A stretch of DNA of 64,000 nucleotides from an uncultured Pelagibacteraceae bacterium (GCA_902519255.1 CABYIV010000001.1:1-64000); one strand, 5' to 3'; shown: positions 9,426-20,168, numbered from the stretch's first letter. Program-made: numbers and translations. The notes: generated from the letters alone by a model not told the origin.

Positions 9426-11714
9426 ATGAAAAAAAACAAAATTGAACATTATTCTGATAAAGAAGCTTTAGATTTTCATACTAATGATAAATCAGGCAAA
9501 ATAGAGATCATTTCATCTAAGCCTGTAACTACAAAGAGAGACTTGGCATTAGCTTATTCTCCTGGAGTGGCCGCTCCAGTAAAAGCTATAGCAGTCAATC
9601 CAGAGTTAGCATATGAATATACTACAAAAGGAAATCTTGTAGCTGTGATTAGTAACGGATCAGCAATATTAGGACTAGGAAATTTAGGTGCTATAGCATC
9701 AAAACCAGTAATGGAAGGAAAAGCTGTTCTATTCAAAAGATTTGCAGATATTGACTCGATAGATTTAGAGATAGACACTGAGGATACAAAAGAAATAATT
9801 AATTCAATAAAACATATAGCAAAAAGTTTTGGTGGTATAAATCTTGAAGATATTGCAGCGCCAAACTGTTTTATAATTGAAGAAGAATTAAAAAAAATTC
9901 TAGATATTCCAGTATTTCATGACGATCAACATGGTACAGCAATCATAACAACAGCTGCATTAATTAATGCAGTTGATATTGCAAAAAAAAACTTAAATAA
10001 AATTAAAATAGTTATTAACGGTGCCGGTGCTGCAGCTATGGCATGCGCAAAATTATTTAGAAGCAAAGGTGTTCCAAGAAATAACATCAAAATGTTAGAT
10101 TCAAAAGGTGTAATAAATAAAAATAGAAAAGATATTAATTCTTGGAAAAAAGAATTTGCAGTCGAAACAAAGGATAAAAATTTAGAAGATGCGATGAAAA
10201 ATGCAGATGTATTTTTAGGTTTATCTGCAGCAGATGTTGTAAAAAAAAGTATGGTAAAAAAAATGGCGAAAAATCCAATTATATTTGCCTGTGCGAATCC
10301 AGATCCTGAGATAAAACCAGAAGATATAGAAAAAGTGAGAAATGATGCAATTATAGCAACAGGTAGATCTGATTATCCAAACCAAGTAAATAATTTAATT
10401 GGGTTTCCATACATATTTAGGGGAGCATTAGATGTTAGAGCAAAAACTATTAATGAAGAAATGAAAATTGCAGCAGCTAATGCAATTGCTTCACTTGCAA
10501 GGGAATTTGTGCCTGACGAGGTCGCGGCTGCTATGGGTGGTGAAAGGCCTAATTATGGAAAAGAATATATTATTCCATCTACTTTTGATCCAAGATTGAT
10601 AAGTGTAATTCCAGTAGCAGTAGCAAAGGCTGCTATAAAATCTGGTGTAGCTAGAAAAAAAATAGAAAATTTTGATAAATACTCTGAACAGCTAAAACAA
10701 AGGCTTGATCCATCTGTAACTATTATGCAGGGAATAAATAACCAAATTAAAAAAACAAATAAAAAAGTTGTATTTGCCGATGGTGAAGATGAAAATACTT
10801 TAAAGGCTGCAATAGCATTTAAAAATAGTGGACTAGGCACGCCTATTTTAGTTGCCAAAGAAAAAGTGGTTAAAGAAAAACTAAGAGAGATTGGCTATGG
10901 AGAAAACTTTGATATTGAAATTGTAAACTCGACTTTGAGCGATAAACGAAAAAAATATGTAAATTATCTATTTAAAAAACTTCAAAGAACAGAGGGATTG
11001 CTTGAAAGAGATTGTGATAAGATGGTTAGAAATGACAGAGTTATTTGGGGTTCTTGCATGGTTGCATGTGGTGATGCTGATGCAATGGTTACCGGTAATT
11101 CGAGAAGGTATGGACAATCTCTGGATAAGGTAAAAAAGGTCATTGATGCTAGACCAGGAGAAATTATGTTTGGGTTAAACATGATTGTCAATAAAGGCAA
11201 AACTGTCTTTATCGCAGATACAAGTGTTCATGAGTATCCAACTTCTGCACAATTGTCTGAAATAGCCATTTCTGCGTCTAGAGTCGCAAAATTATTTGGT
11301 TTTGAACCAAAAGTCGCTTTTCTTTCACACTCAACATTCGGCCAACCAATTACTGCAAGAACTAGACATATAAGAGATGCAGTAGAAATTTTAAGAAATA
11401 AAAAAGTTAATTTTAAGTTTGATGGAGATATGCAGCCTGATGTAGCTTTAAGTGATGAGTATAAGGACCTTTATCCATTCTCTGAGATTGTGGGTAATGC
11501 AAATATATTAATTATGCCCGGACAACACAGCGCTGCCATAACATATAAAATAATGAAAACTTTAGGTGGTGCCAAAGTTATTGGGCCATTGTTAATTGGT
11601 TTGGGGCAAGCAATTGAAATTGCTCCTTTAAGGTCGTCGACTTCTGACATATTAAATTTAGCTTCTGTTGCAGCTTATTCGGCAGGTGTAATTAATTATA
11701 AAAAACCAAATTAG
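9426..11714 (+). CDS. maeB: NADP-dependent malic enzyme fused to phosphotransacetylase-like domain
   Basis: Decarboxylates malate to pyruvate with NADP reduction. The N-terminal malic enzyme part (about residues 1-430) includes KRDLALAYSPGVAAP, an HDDQHGTA metal-site motif and a Rossmann GAGAAAMACA. The C-terminal part (about 430-762) resembles phosphate acetyltransferase and is usually regulatory rather than catalytic in these fusions. 762 residues matches the MaeB fusion family. The ATG is preceded by an A-rich leader without a strong Shine-Dalgarno. Its stop overlaps the BON lipoprotein gene in a 4-bp TTAG. Confidence 0.96.
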   Translation: MKKNKIEHYSDKEALDFHTNDKSGKIEIISSKPVTTKRDLALAYSPGVAAPVKAIAVNPELAYEYTTKGNLVAVISNGSAILGLGNLGAIASKPVMEGKAVLFKRFADIDSIDLEIDTEDTKEIINSIKHIAKSFGGINLEDIAAPNCFIIEEELKKILDIPVFHDDQHGTAIITTAALINAVDIAKKNLNKIKIVINGAGAAAMACAKLFRSKGVPRNNIKMLDSKGVINKNRKDINSWKKEFAVETKDKNLEDAMKNADVFLGLSAADVVKKSMVKKMAKNPIIFACANPDPEIKPEDIEKVRNDAIIATGRSDYPNQVNNLIGFPYIFRGALDVRAKTINEEMKIAAANAIASLAREFVPDEVAAAMGGERPNYGKEYIIPSTFDPRLISVIPVAVAKAAIKSGVARKKIENFDKYSEQLKQRLDPSVTIMQGINNQIKKTNKKVVFADGEDENTLKAAIAFKNSGLGTPILVAKEKVVKEKLREIGYGENFDIEIVNSTLSDKRKKYVNYLFKKLQRTEGLLERDCDKMVRNDRVIWGSCMVACGDADAMVTGNSRRYGQSLDKVKKVIDARPGEIMFGLNMIVNKGKTVFIADTSVHEYPTSAQLSEIAISASRVAKLFGFEPKVAFLSHSTFGQPITARTRHIRDAVEILRNKKVNFKFDGDMQPDVALSDEYKDLYPFSEIVGNANILIMPGQHSAAITYKIMKTLGGAKVIGPLLIGLGQAIEIAPLRSSTSDILNLASVAAYSAGVINYKKPN

Positions 11715-12304
11715 TTTTTTATTACTCTCAAGTCCTCAACTAAAAAAATACTTGTAATTACATCTTCGACATCAAGAACTTTTTTAGCCTCATTTATAAC
11801 TTCAGCTCTTTCATCCTCGTTTTGTGAAATACCATAAACATAAATTATTTTTTTGTATGTATCGATATCATAATTCGCAGACTTTATTTTTTTATTTGTT
11901 ATTAAAGCAGTTCTTAATTGTGAAGTTATCAGTACATCTTTTGCTGTCTGTGTGAAGTTAAACTTCTCTTTAATTTTTAAATCATTTTTTACTGATCTAG
12001 CTCCTTTTATTTCCCATCCTAGTTTTGTAATTTTGAGTTTTTCCTCTATTGTATCTACTTTACCTGTAATAAATATTCTTCCATCTAAAACTTTAGTTTT
12101 AACTTTTAATAAATAACTACTGTCTATTAATATTAATTTTGCCCTTAAATTTTTTTGCATTATTGAGTCATCTATTTGTGTGCCAATAGTTCTGGGATCC
12201 ATGGCAACTGAAACTCCTGTGCCTAAAACTCCGGTAGATGAATATCCAACACATCCTGAAATAAATATGAAAGTCATAATCAATATAATTTTTTTAAATT
12301 TCAT
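11711..12304 (-). CDS. BON-domain lipoprotein
   Basis: Predicted outer-membrane or periplasmic lipoprotein with two BON domains, similar in layout to the DolP/YraP family involved in envelope integrity. The leader KFKKIILIMTFIFISGC has a lipobox ending ISGC at about residue 18. The first BON domain spans roughly residues 45-110 (RAKLILIDSSYLLKVKTKVLDG) and the second roughly 115-185 (ITSQLRTALITNKKIKSAN). 197 residues. The start overlaps the 3' end of rsmI by 11 bases, so it is translated from the same transcript. Proximity to an LpoA-like gene and rsmI matches the E. coli yraL-yraM-yraN-diaA-yraP neighbourhood. Confidence 0.88.
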   Translation of the reverse strand: MKFKKIILIMTFIFISGCVGYSSTGVLGTGVSVAMDPRTIGTQIDDSIMQKNLRAKLILIDSSYLLKVKTKVLDGRIFITGKVDTIEEKLKITKLGWEIKGARSVKNDLKIKEKFNFTQTAKDVLITSQLRTALITNKKIKSANYDIDTYKKIIYVYGISQNEDERAEVINEAKKVLDVEDVITSIFLVEDLRVIKN

Positions 12305-13151
12305 TTTTTTTCTTCAAACAAAAATCGTAAACAATTTTTTTTGATATATTATTCTCCTTGCTAATTTTTGATGTAATATCTTTAATCGACATTTTTTTTA
12401 AAAGTTTAACTATTTTTTTTTTAACTGATTCTTCGATTACTTGTAACCTATTTTGCAAACTTGAATTTTCTGATATAACTACAGTAACCTCACCTTTTTC
12501 TGATATCTTAATATTATTGAGGTTTTTAACCTCATCTCTAATATATTCCTCATGAAATTTTGTCATTTCTCTAGTAATTAAAATATCTCTATCATTAAAA
12601 TATTTTTGGATTTGAGCTGTTACTTTTTTTATTTTTTTTGGTGAGATAAAAAAAACAATTGAATAATTTAAATTGGAAATTTTTTGAAAAAGTTGATCAA
12701 TTTGCAACTTTTTATCTGGCAAAAAACCACAAAAAAAGAAGTTGTTTGAAAACCCACTTATAGAAACAGCCGCTGTGGTAGCAGAGGATCCTGGAACTGG
12801 AAATATATCAATTTTATTCTTGATACATTCATTTATCAAAATTCCACCTGGATCTGAAATTGTTGGAGTACCCGCATCTGAAATGATAGAAATTATTTTA
12901 TTTTCTTTTAATAAATTTAAAACATTTTTTACATTTTTTCTCTCATTGAATTTATGATTAGGTAGTAATTTAGTCTTTATATTAAATTTAGATAATAGTT
13001 TACTTGAAACTCTAGTGTCTTCTGACAGAATAAGATGTGATTTATTTAGAATATCTATGGCCCTAAGAGTCATATCACCTAAATTTCCTATAGGTGTAGA
13101 AACACAATATAGCCCAGGTTTTAAAATATCATTTAATTCAAAATTATACAT
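12294..13151 (-). CDS. rsmI: 16S rRNA (cytidine1402-2'-O)-methyltransferase RsmI
   Basis: Tetrapyrrole-methylase-fold enzyme that 2'-O-methylates C1402 of 16S rRNA. Seen: GLYCVSTPIGNLGDMTLRA at the N-terminus, LSEDTRVSSKLL near residue 40, SDAGTPTISDPG near 92 and PVPGSSA near 118, all RsmI signatures. 285 residues. Head to head with the LpoA-like gene, 9 bases between the two ATGs, and overlapping the BON lipoprotein downstream. Confidence 0.96.
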   Translation of the reverse strand: MYNFELNDILKPGLYCVSTPIGNLGDMTLRAIDILNKSHLILSEDTRVSSKLLSKFNIKTKLLPNHKFNERKNVKNVLNLLKENKIISIISDAGTPTISDPGGILINECIKNKIDIFPVPGSSATTAAVSISGFSNNFFFCGFLPDKKLQIDQLFQKISNLNYSIVFFISPKKIKKVTAQIQKYFNDRDILITREMTKFHEEYIRDEVKNLNNIKISEKGEVTVVISENSSLQNRLQVIEESVKKKIVKLLKKMSIKDITSKISKENNISKKIVYDFCLKKKNEI

Positions 13152-13160
13152 TTAAAGGCA

Positions 13161-14312
13161 ATGAGAAAATTATATATCATATTTTTAAAAGTTTTTCTTA
13201 TAATCGTTTTAACTAATCTTAAAGCAATTTCAGATGAGAAAATTAAAATTGGTTTAATTGTACCTTTGTCTGGTGAATATTCATATATAGGTAAATCAAT
13301 TCTTAAGTCGACAAGAATGGCATTAGATAAAATAAATGATGAAAGAATTACAATAATACCAAAAGATACAAAAGCAAATCCAATAGACACACTTAAAGTT
13401 TCAAATGAGCTATACAATAATGGTATAAAAATAATTATTGGACCAGTATTTAATGAAAGCAATAAGTATTTAGATGAATTAAATGAAATAACATTCTTAT
13501 CTTTTACAAACAAAATTAGAAATAATCCAAAAAATGTAATTTCTGCAGGTGTAAATGCAATATCGCAAATAAATACAATTAAAAAATATTTAAGTGAAAA
13601 TAATTTAAAAAATACAATATTTTTGGTTCCAGAAACAGAGTATAAAAAAGAGATTATAGAAGCTATTGAGAAATCTAATTTAATATTAAAAGAAAAATTT
13701 ATTTATAGCAAAGACCCTACTTTGTTAACAAAACAAATAGAAGATTTAACTAGGTACCAACAAAGAAAACAAAATTTAGAAGACGAAATCAAAAGAATAG
13801 AAAATTCAAATACTTTTAATAAAAAGAAAAAAATTGACGAATTAAAAAAAAAAGATACGCTAGGTTTCATTAATTTTGACTCAGTAATAATTGCTGATTT
13901 TAGTGAAAGTCTGAAAAGTGTTGCCACATCGTTGTTGTACACCGATGTATCTTCAGAAAGAATAAAATATATTACATTAAATCAATGGTTTGATGAGAGT
14001 CTTTTAAAGGAAACTTCATTGCATCCAATTTATTTCCCATCAATAAATAAAGATAATTTTGAATTATTTCAAAGAGAATACATTCAAAACTTCAAAAATA
14101 CACCAAATCAAATTGCTTTTTTAAGTTATGATCTAATAGGGTTGGTATATTACTTGTTAATAAATAATGATTTAAAGACTAATGAAAATTTATTTATTAA
14201 GAAAAACAAATTTAAAGGAAAGATAGGCATCTTTGAAATAAACAATAAAACAATCACTCATCAATTAAACTTTTATGAAATACAAGATAAAAATTTTAAA
14301 AAAATTTTTTAA
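13161..14312 (+). CDS. LpoA/YraM-like penicillin-binding protein activator
   Basis: Periplasmic-binding-protein fold of the LppC/LpoA class (also resembling branched-chain amino acid receptors). A hydrophobic leader (LYIIFLKVFLIIVLTNLKAIS) ends near residue 25 with no lipobox cysteine. Residues 30-60 (KIGLIVPLSGEYSYIGKSIL) form the first strand-helix of the type I receptor fold. Divergence from rsmI is the conserved yraL-yraM arrangement, which is the main reason to prefer a peptidoglycan-synthase activator over a transport receptor. 383 residues, shorter than E. coli LpoA because the N-terminal TPR part is absent. The 3' end overlaps rdgB by 17 bases. Confidence 0.75.
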   Translation: MRKLYIIFLKVFLIIVLTNLKAISDEKIKIGLIVPLSGEYSYIGKSILKSTRMALDKINDERITIIPKDTKANPIDTLKVSNELYNNGIKIIIGPVFNESNKYLDELNEITFLSFTNKIRNNPKNVISAGVNAISQINTIKKYLSENNLKNTIFLVPETEYKKEIIEAIEKSNLILKEKFIYSKDPTLLTKQIEDLTRYQQRKQNLEDEIKRIENSNTFNKKKKIDELKKKDTLGFINFDSVIIADFSESLKSVATSLLYTDVSSERIKYITLNQWFDESLLKETSLHPIYFPSINKDNFELFQREYIQNFKNTPNQIAFLSYDLIGLVYYLLINNDLKTNENLFIKKNKFKGKIGIFEINNKTITHQLNFYEIQDKNFKKIF

Positions 14313-14898
14313 TTTTTTTAAAAGCTTTGGCTCGGTGGTCATTTTTAAATTTTAACTTTTGGCTCATTTGACCAAATGTTAATCTTTTATTAGCAGGAAT
14401 AAAAATTGGATCATAACCAAAACCTTTATTTCCAATTTTCTTTTTAGAGATTACACCATTGACAACTCCTAAAGACTGAATTGGTTTTTTTTTTAATCCA
14501 TAAATAGTCAATGCACAAATAAATCTTGCTTTAACTTTTTTTGACTGCCAGTTTTTATCTACCTTCGATAGCTTTTGATATACTTTCGATATTGCCAAAT
14601 TAAAATCACCTTTTTTTCCACCCCATCTTGCTGAGTAAATACCTGGTTGATTATTTAGCAAATCAATTTCAAGACCAGAATCATCTGCAATGCAAATTTT
14701 TTTTGTTTTTTTTGAAAAATGCTTCGCTTTGATTAATGAATTTTTTAGAAAAGTATCCCCATTTTCTCTAGGGCTTTTGAGATTATAGTCTCTTGGTGAG
14801 GTAATAATATAGTATTTGGGCAGTAAATCTTTTATTTCTTTTATTTTTCCTTCATTATTTGACCCTACGACTATTTCTTTATTTTTTTTTTTTAACAT
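14296..14898 (-). CDS. rdgB: RdgB/HAM1 non-canonical purine NTP pyrophosphatase
   Basis: Hydrolyses dITP, dXTP and ITP to monophosphates, keeping damaged purines out of nucleic acids. Signatures: VVGSNNEGKIKEIKDLL near residue 10, IADDSGLEIDLLNNQPGIYSARW near 70-92, GFGYDPIFIP near 160. 200 residues is normal. In other alphaproteobacteria it also lies beside the heat-shock genes. Convergent with the LpoA-like gene (17-bp overlap) and divergent from grpE (36 bases). Confidence 0.95.
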   Translation of the reverse strand: MLKKKNKEIVVGSNNEGKIKEIKDLLPKYYIITSPRDYNLKSPRENGDTFLKNSLIKAKHFSKKTKKICIADDSGLEIDLLNNQPGIYSARWGGKKGDFNLAISKVYQKLSKVDKNWQSKKVKARFICALTIYGLKKKPIQSLGVVNGVISKKKIGNKGFGYDPIFIPANKRLTFGQMSQKLKFKNDHRAKAFKKIKKFF

Positions 14899-14934
14899 CT
14901 AGAATTTTATAAATTTCTTACCATATAGTGTTTG

Positions 14935-15573
14935 ATGGAAAAAGAAGAAACACAAAATATAAAAGATCAAAATTTAAAAGATGAAAATTCTGAGCCAAAT
15001 GCAGATAAAGAGGCTCTAGAAGAGACGAAAAAAACTGAGGAAGAGGAACAACTTTCACTCGAAGATGAAATAGCAAGTCTTAAAGATAAAGTTGCTAGAA
15101 CATTTGCTGAGATGGAAAATCAGAGGAGAAGATTTGAGAAAGAGAAAGATGAAGCTTTTGAATATGGTGGATTTTCATTTGCGAGAGAAACTCTTAATCT
15201 TCTAGATAATTTAGAAAGATCAAAACAAACTTTGGAAAGTGATGAAACTATAAAAGATAAAGACACTTTAAAAAAATTGATAGAACATATCGATATTATT
15301 AATAAAGATATGATTTCTATTTTCAGAAAAAATAACATTGAGCCAATTAAGGCAATAAACGAAAAACTGGATCCAAATTTACATCAAGCTATGATGGAAG
15401 TTGAAGATGATACTAAAGATCAAGGAACAATTGTTCAAGAAATTCAAAAAGGGTTTATGATGAAGGATAGGTTGTTAAGACCATCGTTAGTAGCTGTATC
15501 TAAAAAAAAAGTTGAAGAGAAACAAAATAACCAAAAAGACCAGGAAATTGAGGAAAAAGAGGTAAAAAATTAA
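14935..15573 (+). CDS. grpE: Nucleotide exchange factor GrpE
   Basis: Exchange factor that releases ADP from DnaK. An acidic, disordered N-terminus (about residues 1-40) leads into a long coiled coil (about 40-100, KDKVARTFAEMENQRRRFEKEKDEA) and the C-terminal beta domain with PNLHQAMMEVEDD. 212 residues. I choose ATG 14935 over the TTG at 14932. Immediately upstream of dnaK (61-base gap) and dnaJ, a heat-shock operon; no hrcA gene is visible beside it. Confidence 0.96.
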   Translation: MEKEETQNIKDQNLKDENSEPNADKEALEETKKTEEEEQLSLEDEIASLKDKVARTFAEMENQRRRFEKEKDEAFEYGGFSFARETLNLLDNLERSKQTLESDETIKDKDTLKKLIEHIDIINKDMISIFRKNNIEPIKAINEKLDPNLHQAMMEVEDDTKDQGTIVQEIQKGFMMKDRLLRPSLVAVSKKKVEEKQNNQKDQEIEEKEVKN

Positions 15574-15634
15574 TTATTTATTATGGTTGTAGTTGTAAAA
15601 TTAGCACTTATATGAGGATTGATTAGGTTAAATT

Positions 15635-17557
15635 ATGAGTAAAGTTATAGGAATAGATTTAGGAACAACAAATTCTTGTGTTGCAGTTATGGAAGGGGCA
15701 CAAGCAAAAGTATTAGAAAATGCTGAAGGAGCAAGAACTACTCCTTCTGTTGTTGCATTTACAGATGAAGGTGAAAAATTAATAGGTCAACCAGCAAAAA
15801 GACAGGCTGTTACAAATCCTGAAAACACAATATTTGCAGTCAAAAGATTAATTGGAAGAAATTTTGATGATCCAACAGTAAAAAAAGATGTGGAGACTGC
15901 ACCTTTTAAAATAGTTAACTCTGATAAGGGTGATGCATGGATAGAAGCAAAAGGCCAAAAATATTCGCCATCACAAATTTCAGCTTTCACGCTTCAAAAA
16001 ATGAAAGAGACAGCAGAAAAGTATTTAGGTTCTGAGGTGAAGCAAGCCGTTATTACTGTTCCAGCATATTTTAATGATGCTCAGAGACAAGCTACTAAAG
16101 ATGCAGGTAAAATAGCTGGTCTTGAAGTTTTAAGAATTATAAATGAACCTACAGCAGCATCACTTGCTTATGGTTTAGACAAGAAGGCAAATAAAAAAAT
16201 AGCAGTCTATGATTTAGGAGGAGGAACATTCGATGTTTCAATTCTTGAATTAGGTGATGGTGTATTTGAAGTTAAGTCAACCAATGGTGATACATTTTTA
16301 GGTGGAGAAGATTTTGATAATGCAATAGTTGAATACTTACTTTCAGAATTCAAAAAAGAAAATGGTATTGATTTAAAATCAGATAAATTAGCTTTACAAA
16401 GATTAAAAGAAGCTGCAGAAAAAGCAAAAATAGAACTTTCATCAGCGACCCAAACAGAAATAAATTTGCCGTTTATTACAGCTGACAAAACTGGACCTAA
16501 ACATATTAACTTGAAAATGACTAGAGCCAAACTCGAAGCGTTAGTAGAAGATTTAATTTCAAGAACAATACCACCATGTAAAACAGCATTAAAAGACGCA
16601 GGATTGTCTGCGAGTGAAGTGGATGAAATTGTATTAGTTGGTGGTATGACTAGAATGCCAAAGGTCATAGAAGAAGTTAAAAATTTCTTTGGGAAAGATC
16701 CTAACAAATCTGTGAACCCAGATGAAGTTGTTGCAATGGGTGCTGCGATTCAAGCAGGGGTATTACAAGGTGATGTAAAAGATGTATTGCTTCTAGATGT
16801 AACTCCTTTATCTTTAGGGATAGAAACTTTAGGTGGTGTATCTACGAAATTAATAGATAAAAATACGACAATACCAACCAAAAAAAGCCAGGTATTTTCC
16901 ACTGCCGAGGATAATCAACCAGCAGTATCAATTAGAGTTCTTCAGGGTGAGAGAGAGATGGCTTCAGATAATAAAGTATTAGGAAACTTTGAATTAGTTG
17001 GAATAGCTCCTGCGCCAAGAGGAGTTCCACAAATTGAAGTGACATTTGATATAGATGCAAATGGTATTGTCAATGTCTCAGCCAAAGACAAAGGTACTGG
17101 TAAAGAACAAAAAATTCAAATTCAAGCATCTGGAGGATTAAGTGACGAAGAAATTAATCAAATGGTAAAAGATGCTGAGTCAAATAAAGAGGAAGATAAA
17201 AAGAAAAGAGAAGCTGTTGATGCAAGAAATCAAGCAGATACATTAATTCATTCAACTGAAAAAAACTTAAAAGAACATGGAAGCAAAGTTTCTGATGCAG
17301 ATAAAAAAGCTATTGAGGACGCATCAGCAAACTTGAGAAATGCACTAAAAGGAACAGATGTTGAGGAAATTAAGAAAAAGACACAAGATTTAGTTCAGGC
17401 ATCTATGAAATTAGGTGAGGCAATCTATAAATCACAAAAAGGTGCAAAACCTGAAGATGCTCCAAAAGACGCGAAGAAAGAAGATACGAAAGACGATAAC
17501 GTTGTTGATGCAGATTTTGAAGAAGTAAAAGACGAGAATAAAGAAAAAAGCGCCTAA
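15635..17557 (+). CDS. dnaK: Chaperone DnaK (Hsp70)
   Basis: ATP-dependent chaperone that binds exposed hydrophobic segments together with DnaJ and GrpE. Begins [21 protein letters not shown]; the ATPase domain (1-380) has [15 protein letters not shown] near residue 190 and [10 protein letters not shown] near 335. The linker [18 protein letters not shown] is near 390, the substrate domain and lid follow, and the acidic tail ends in [16 protein letters not shown]. 640 residues is standard. Codons are less extreme than neighbours, as expected for a highly expressed gene. Confidence 0.99.
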   Translation: MSKVIGIDLGTTNSCVAVMEGAQAKVLENAEGARTTPSVVAFTDEGEKLIGQPAKRQAVTNPENTIFAVKRLIGRNFDDPTVKKDVETAPFKIVNSDKGDAWIEAKGQKYSPSQISAFTLQKMKETAEKYLGSEVKQAVITVPAYFNDAQRQATKDAGKIAGLEVLRIINEPTAASLAYGLDKKANKKIAVYDLGGGTFDVSILELGDGVFEVKSTNGDTFLGGEDFDNAIVEYLLSEFKKENGIDLKSDKLALQRLKEAAEKAKIELSSATQTEINLPFITADKTGPKHINLKMTRAKLEALVEDLISRTIPPCKTALKDAGLSASEVDEIVLVGGMTRMPKVIEEVKNFFGKDPNKSVNPDEVVAMGAAIQAGVLQGDVKDVLLLDVTPLSLGIETLGGVSTKLIDKNTTIPTKKSQVFSTAEDNQPAVSIRVLQGEREMASDNKVLGNFELVGIAPAPRGVPQIEVTFDIDANGIVNVSAKDKGTGKEQKIQIQASGGLSDEEINQMVKDAESNKEEDKKKREAVDARNQADTLIHSTEKNLKEHGSKVSDADKKAIEDASANLRNALKGTDVEEIKKKTQDLVQASMKLGEAIYKSQKGAKPEDAPKDAKKEDTKDDNVVDADFEEVKDENKEKSA

Positions 17558-17585
17558 CAAAACAACTGTTTGTCTATAACATGTT

Positions 17586-18710
17586 ATGGCAAAAAGAGAC
17601 TATTACGAAGTTTTAGGTGTAAATAAAAGTGCTTCTGCAGACCAAATAAAATCAGCTTATAGAAAACTCGCAGTTAAATTTCATCCTGATAAAAATAAGG
17701 GTGACAAAGGTGCTGAGGAAAAATTTAAAGAAGCATCAGAAGCTTATCATGTACTATCTAATTCTGAAAGAAAGCAAAACTACGATAATTTTGGTCATGC
17801 TGCTTTTGAGAATGGAGGAGGCGGAAGAGGAGGATTTGGAAATTTCGATTTTTCAAATCATTTTTCTGATATTTTTGAAGACTTTTTTGGTGAGGGTTTT
17901 GGTGGAGGTCGTAGATCTAGAAGGTCAAATAACAGAGGCTCAGACTTGAGATATGATTTATCTATATCTTTGGAGGAAGCCTTTTCTGGAAAAAAACAAG
18001 ATATTAAATTCTCCACATCTGAAAAATGTGATACTTGTAATGGCTCAGGTTCAAAACCTGGGCATCAAGCTGGAGCATGTTCAATGTGTGGTGGTCATGG
18101 TCAAGTAAGATCAAGCCAAGGCTTTTTTACAGTCCAACAGACATGTCCTCAATGTGCTGGTGCTGGTGAAGAAATTACTCATCCTTGTACAAACTGCAAT
18201 GGTCAAGGAAAAAAACAGGCATCAAAAAGATTATCAGTTACTATTCCAAAAGGTGTGGATGATGGAACTAGAATAAGACTATCAGGAAAAGGTGAGGCTG
18301 GTTCGAGAGGCGGTAGTAGTGGTGACTTATATTTATTTATTAATGTTCATTCTCATGATCTATTTAAAAGATCGGATGAAAACTTATTTTTTGAATGTCC
18401 AGTTTCTATTGCAGATGCTGCTCTTGGAACATCAATTGAAATTCCAACAATTGATGGAGGAAAAGCTAAAATTAAAATTCCAGCAGGAACTCAAAGTGGT
18501 AAACAATTTAGATTAAGAGGAAAAGGTATGCCTTACATGAGAGGAAGTGATTTTGGAGACCTTTATGTACAAGTAAATACTGAAGTTCCAATATCACTAA
18601 ATAAAGAACAGAAAGAATTATTAGAAAAATTTAGAGAAATTGAAAATGAAAAATCTAACCCAAGTATTAAAAAATTCTTTCAAAAAGCCAAAAGTTTTTG
18701 GAAAAACTAG
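17586..18710 (+). CDS. dnaJ: Co-chaperone DnaJ
   Basis: Hsp40 that delivers substrates to DnaK and stimulates its ATPase. The J domain (residues 1-70) has the HPD motif in KFHPDKNKG; a Gly/Phe-rich linker (about 75-120) follows. The zinc-finger region has four CxxCxGxG-type repeats ([32 protein letters not shown], about residues 145-210), then the C-terminal substrate domains. 374 residues. Follows dnaK by 28 bases. Confidence 0.98.
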   Translation: MAKRDYYEVLGVNKSASADQIKSAYRKLAVKFHPDKNKGDKGAEEKFKEASEAYHVLSNSERKQNYDNFGHAAFENGGGGRGGFGNFDFSNHFSDIFEDFFGEGFGGGRRSRRSNNRGSDLRYDLSISLEEAFSGKKQDIKFSTSEKCDTCNGSGSKPGHQAGACSMCGGHGQVRSSQGFFTVQQTCPQCAGAGEEITHPCTNCNGQGKKQASKRLSVTIPKGVDDGTRIRLSGKGEAGSRGGSSGDLYLFINVHSHDLFKRSDENLFFECPVSIADAALGTSIEIPTIDGGKAKIKIPAGTQSGKQFRLRGKGMPYMRGSDFGDLYVQVNTEVPISLNKEQKELLEKFREIENEKSNPSIKKFFQKAKSFWKN

Positions 18711-18737
18711 CCAATAGTGCTAATCTAAATCTTTGTA

Positions 18738-19514
18738 ATGAGTAAAATTAATTTAGCCATAACAGGATGTATGGGGAGGATGGGTCAACAGCTCATTAAA
18801 TCCGCTAATAAAGATAGGACTATTAAGTTAGTTGCGCTTACAGAAAATAGGATAATAAATAAAAAGATTAATGGAATTAAACCTGAATTAAATACTGATA
18901 AAGCTTTAAGTAAAGCAAATGTCATAATAGATTTTACTATACCAAAATGTACATTCGAAGTTTTAAAAATAGCTACAAAACTAAAAAAAAAAGTTGTTAT
19001 TGGAACAACAGGCTTTACAAAAAAAGAGGAGGATTTAATTAAGAAGTTTTCTAAAAAAATCCCAATTTTAAAAGCTGGAAACATGAGCATTGGAATTAAT
19101 TTACTTATGTACTTAACCGAGATTACATCGGCATCCCTTGGCAATAATTATCTAAGTAAAGTTTTTGAAGTACATCACAAGCATAAAAAAGATCATCCTT
19201 CTGGAACAGCTTTAATGCTTGGAAAAGGCATAGCTATTGGGAAAAATAAAGACTTTTATAAATTAATGGGTAAAAAATTTTTAAATAAAAAAAAGTTTCC
19301 TTACGGAAAAAAAATTAACTTTAATTCAATTAGAAAAGGCGAAATCATAGGCGAACACGAAGTTACTTTTTCAAGCGGAAAAGAAATTTTAACACTAAAT
19401 CATGAAGCTTTCGATAGAGCTTTGTATTCAGATGGAGCAATAACTGCTGCAAAATGGTTAATAAATAAAAGGCCAGGACTTTATTCAATGAGAAATCTTC
19501 TGAACTTTAAATAA
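18738..19514 (+). CDS. dapB: 4-hydroxy-tetrahydrodipicolinate reductase
   Basis: Lysine and diaminopimelate biosynthesis enzyme. N-terminal Rossmann motif AITGCMGRMGQQLI near residue 6-19; VIGTTGFTKKE near 92; the catalytic EVHHKHKKDHPSGTA near 145-160 contains the HHxxKxDxPSGT signature. 258 residues. Its TAA overlaps the nth ATG (TAATG), so nth translation is probably coupled. Lies directly after dnaJ. Confidence 0.97.
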   Translation: MSKINLAITGCMGRMGQQLIKSANKDRTIKLVALTENRIINKKINGIKPELNTDKALSKANVIIDFTIPKCTFEVLKIATKLKKKVVIGTTGFTKKEEDLIKKFSKKIPILKAGNMSIGINLLMYLTEITSASLGNNYLSKVFEVHHKHKKDHPSGTALMLGKGIAIGKNKDFYKLMGKKFLNKKKFPYGKKINFNSIRKGEIIGEHEVTFSSGKEILTLNHEAFDRALYSDGAITAAKWLINKRPGLYSMRNLLNFK

Positions 19515-20167
19515 TGAATGAAGAAGAAAGAGCCAAAATAGTTCTAAAAATACTCAATAAAACCTATCCAACAACACCTATACCATTAAAACATAGAAAT
19601 ATATTCACACTATTAATATCTGTTTTACTTTCTGCTCAATGTACAGATGTGAATGTTAATAATGTTACAAAGAATATTTACCCAAAATACAATAAACCTG
19701 AACATTTTGTTAAGCTTGGAAGAAAAAAAATAGAAAAGTTAATAAGAAGTATTGGAATTTTTAGAATTAAAGCTAAAAGTGTTTACAATCTTTCAAAAAC
19801 TTTAGTAGAAAAATATAACGGTAAAGTACCTAAGACTTTTGAACAATTAGAAGAGTTACCTGGAGTTGGACACAAAACAGCAAGTGTCGTTATGTCTCAA
19901 GGTTTTGGTTACCCTGCGTTTCCAATTGATACACATATACATAGACTTGCACAAAGATGGGGTTTATCAAATGGAAATAATGTAATCCAAACAGAAAAAG
20001 ACCTGAAACGGTTATTCCCAAAAAAAAATTGGAATAAATTGCATCTTCAAATAATTTATTACGGAAGAGAATATTGTAAAGCAAGAGAATGTTACGGTAT
20101 TACTTGTAAAATTTGTACTTCTTGTTATCCTAAAAGAAAAAAACCAATTAAAACCAAGAAAGCATAA
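19514..20167 (+). CDS. nth: Endonuclease III (DNA glycosylase/AP lyase)
   Basis: Base-excision repair enzyme for oxidised pyrimidines. The HhH motif LEELPGVGHKTASVV near residue 113-128 contains the catalytic lysine, followed by FPIDTHIHRLAQRWG with the catalytic aspartate. The [4Fe-4S] cysteine cluster lies at the end (CKARECYGITCKICTSCYP; C-x6-C-x2-C-x5-C-type). 217 residues. Overlaps dapB by one base. Confidence 0.97.
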   Translation: MNEEERAKIVLKILNKTYPTTPIPLKHRNIFTLLISVLLSAQCTDVNVNNVTKNIYPKYNKPEHFVKLGRKKIEKLIRSIGIFRIKAKSVYNLSKTLVEKYNGKVPKTFEQLEELPGVGHKTASVVMSQGFGYPAFPIDTHIHRLAQRWGLSNGNNVIQTEKDLKRLFPKKNWNKLHLQIIYYGREYCKARECYGITCKICTSCYPKRKKPIKTKKA

Positions 20168-20168
20168 T

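Noticed and set aside
16207-16707. Long open frame on the minus strand inside dnaK (166 codons)
   Set aside because: It is a mirror of the strongly conserved dnaK reading frame and has no known protein pattern or ribosome site.
15601-18723. TTAGCACT before dnaK and AGTGCTAA after dnaJ, resembling CIRCE halves
   Set aside because: They are 3.1 kb apart and neither has a partner at 9 bases, so they are not a CIRCE operator; probably chance.
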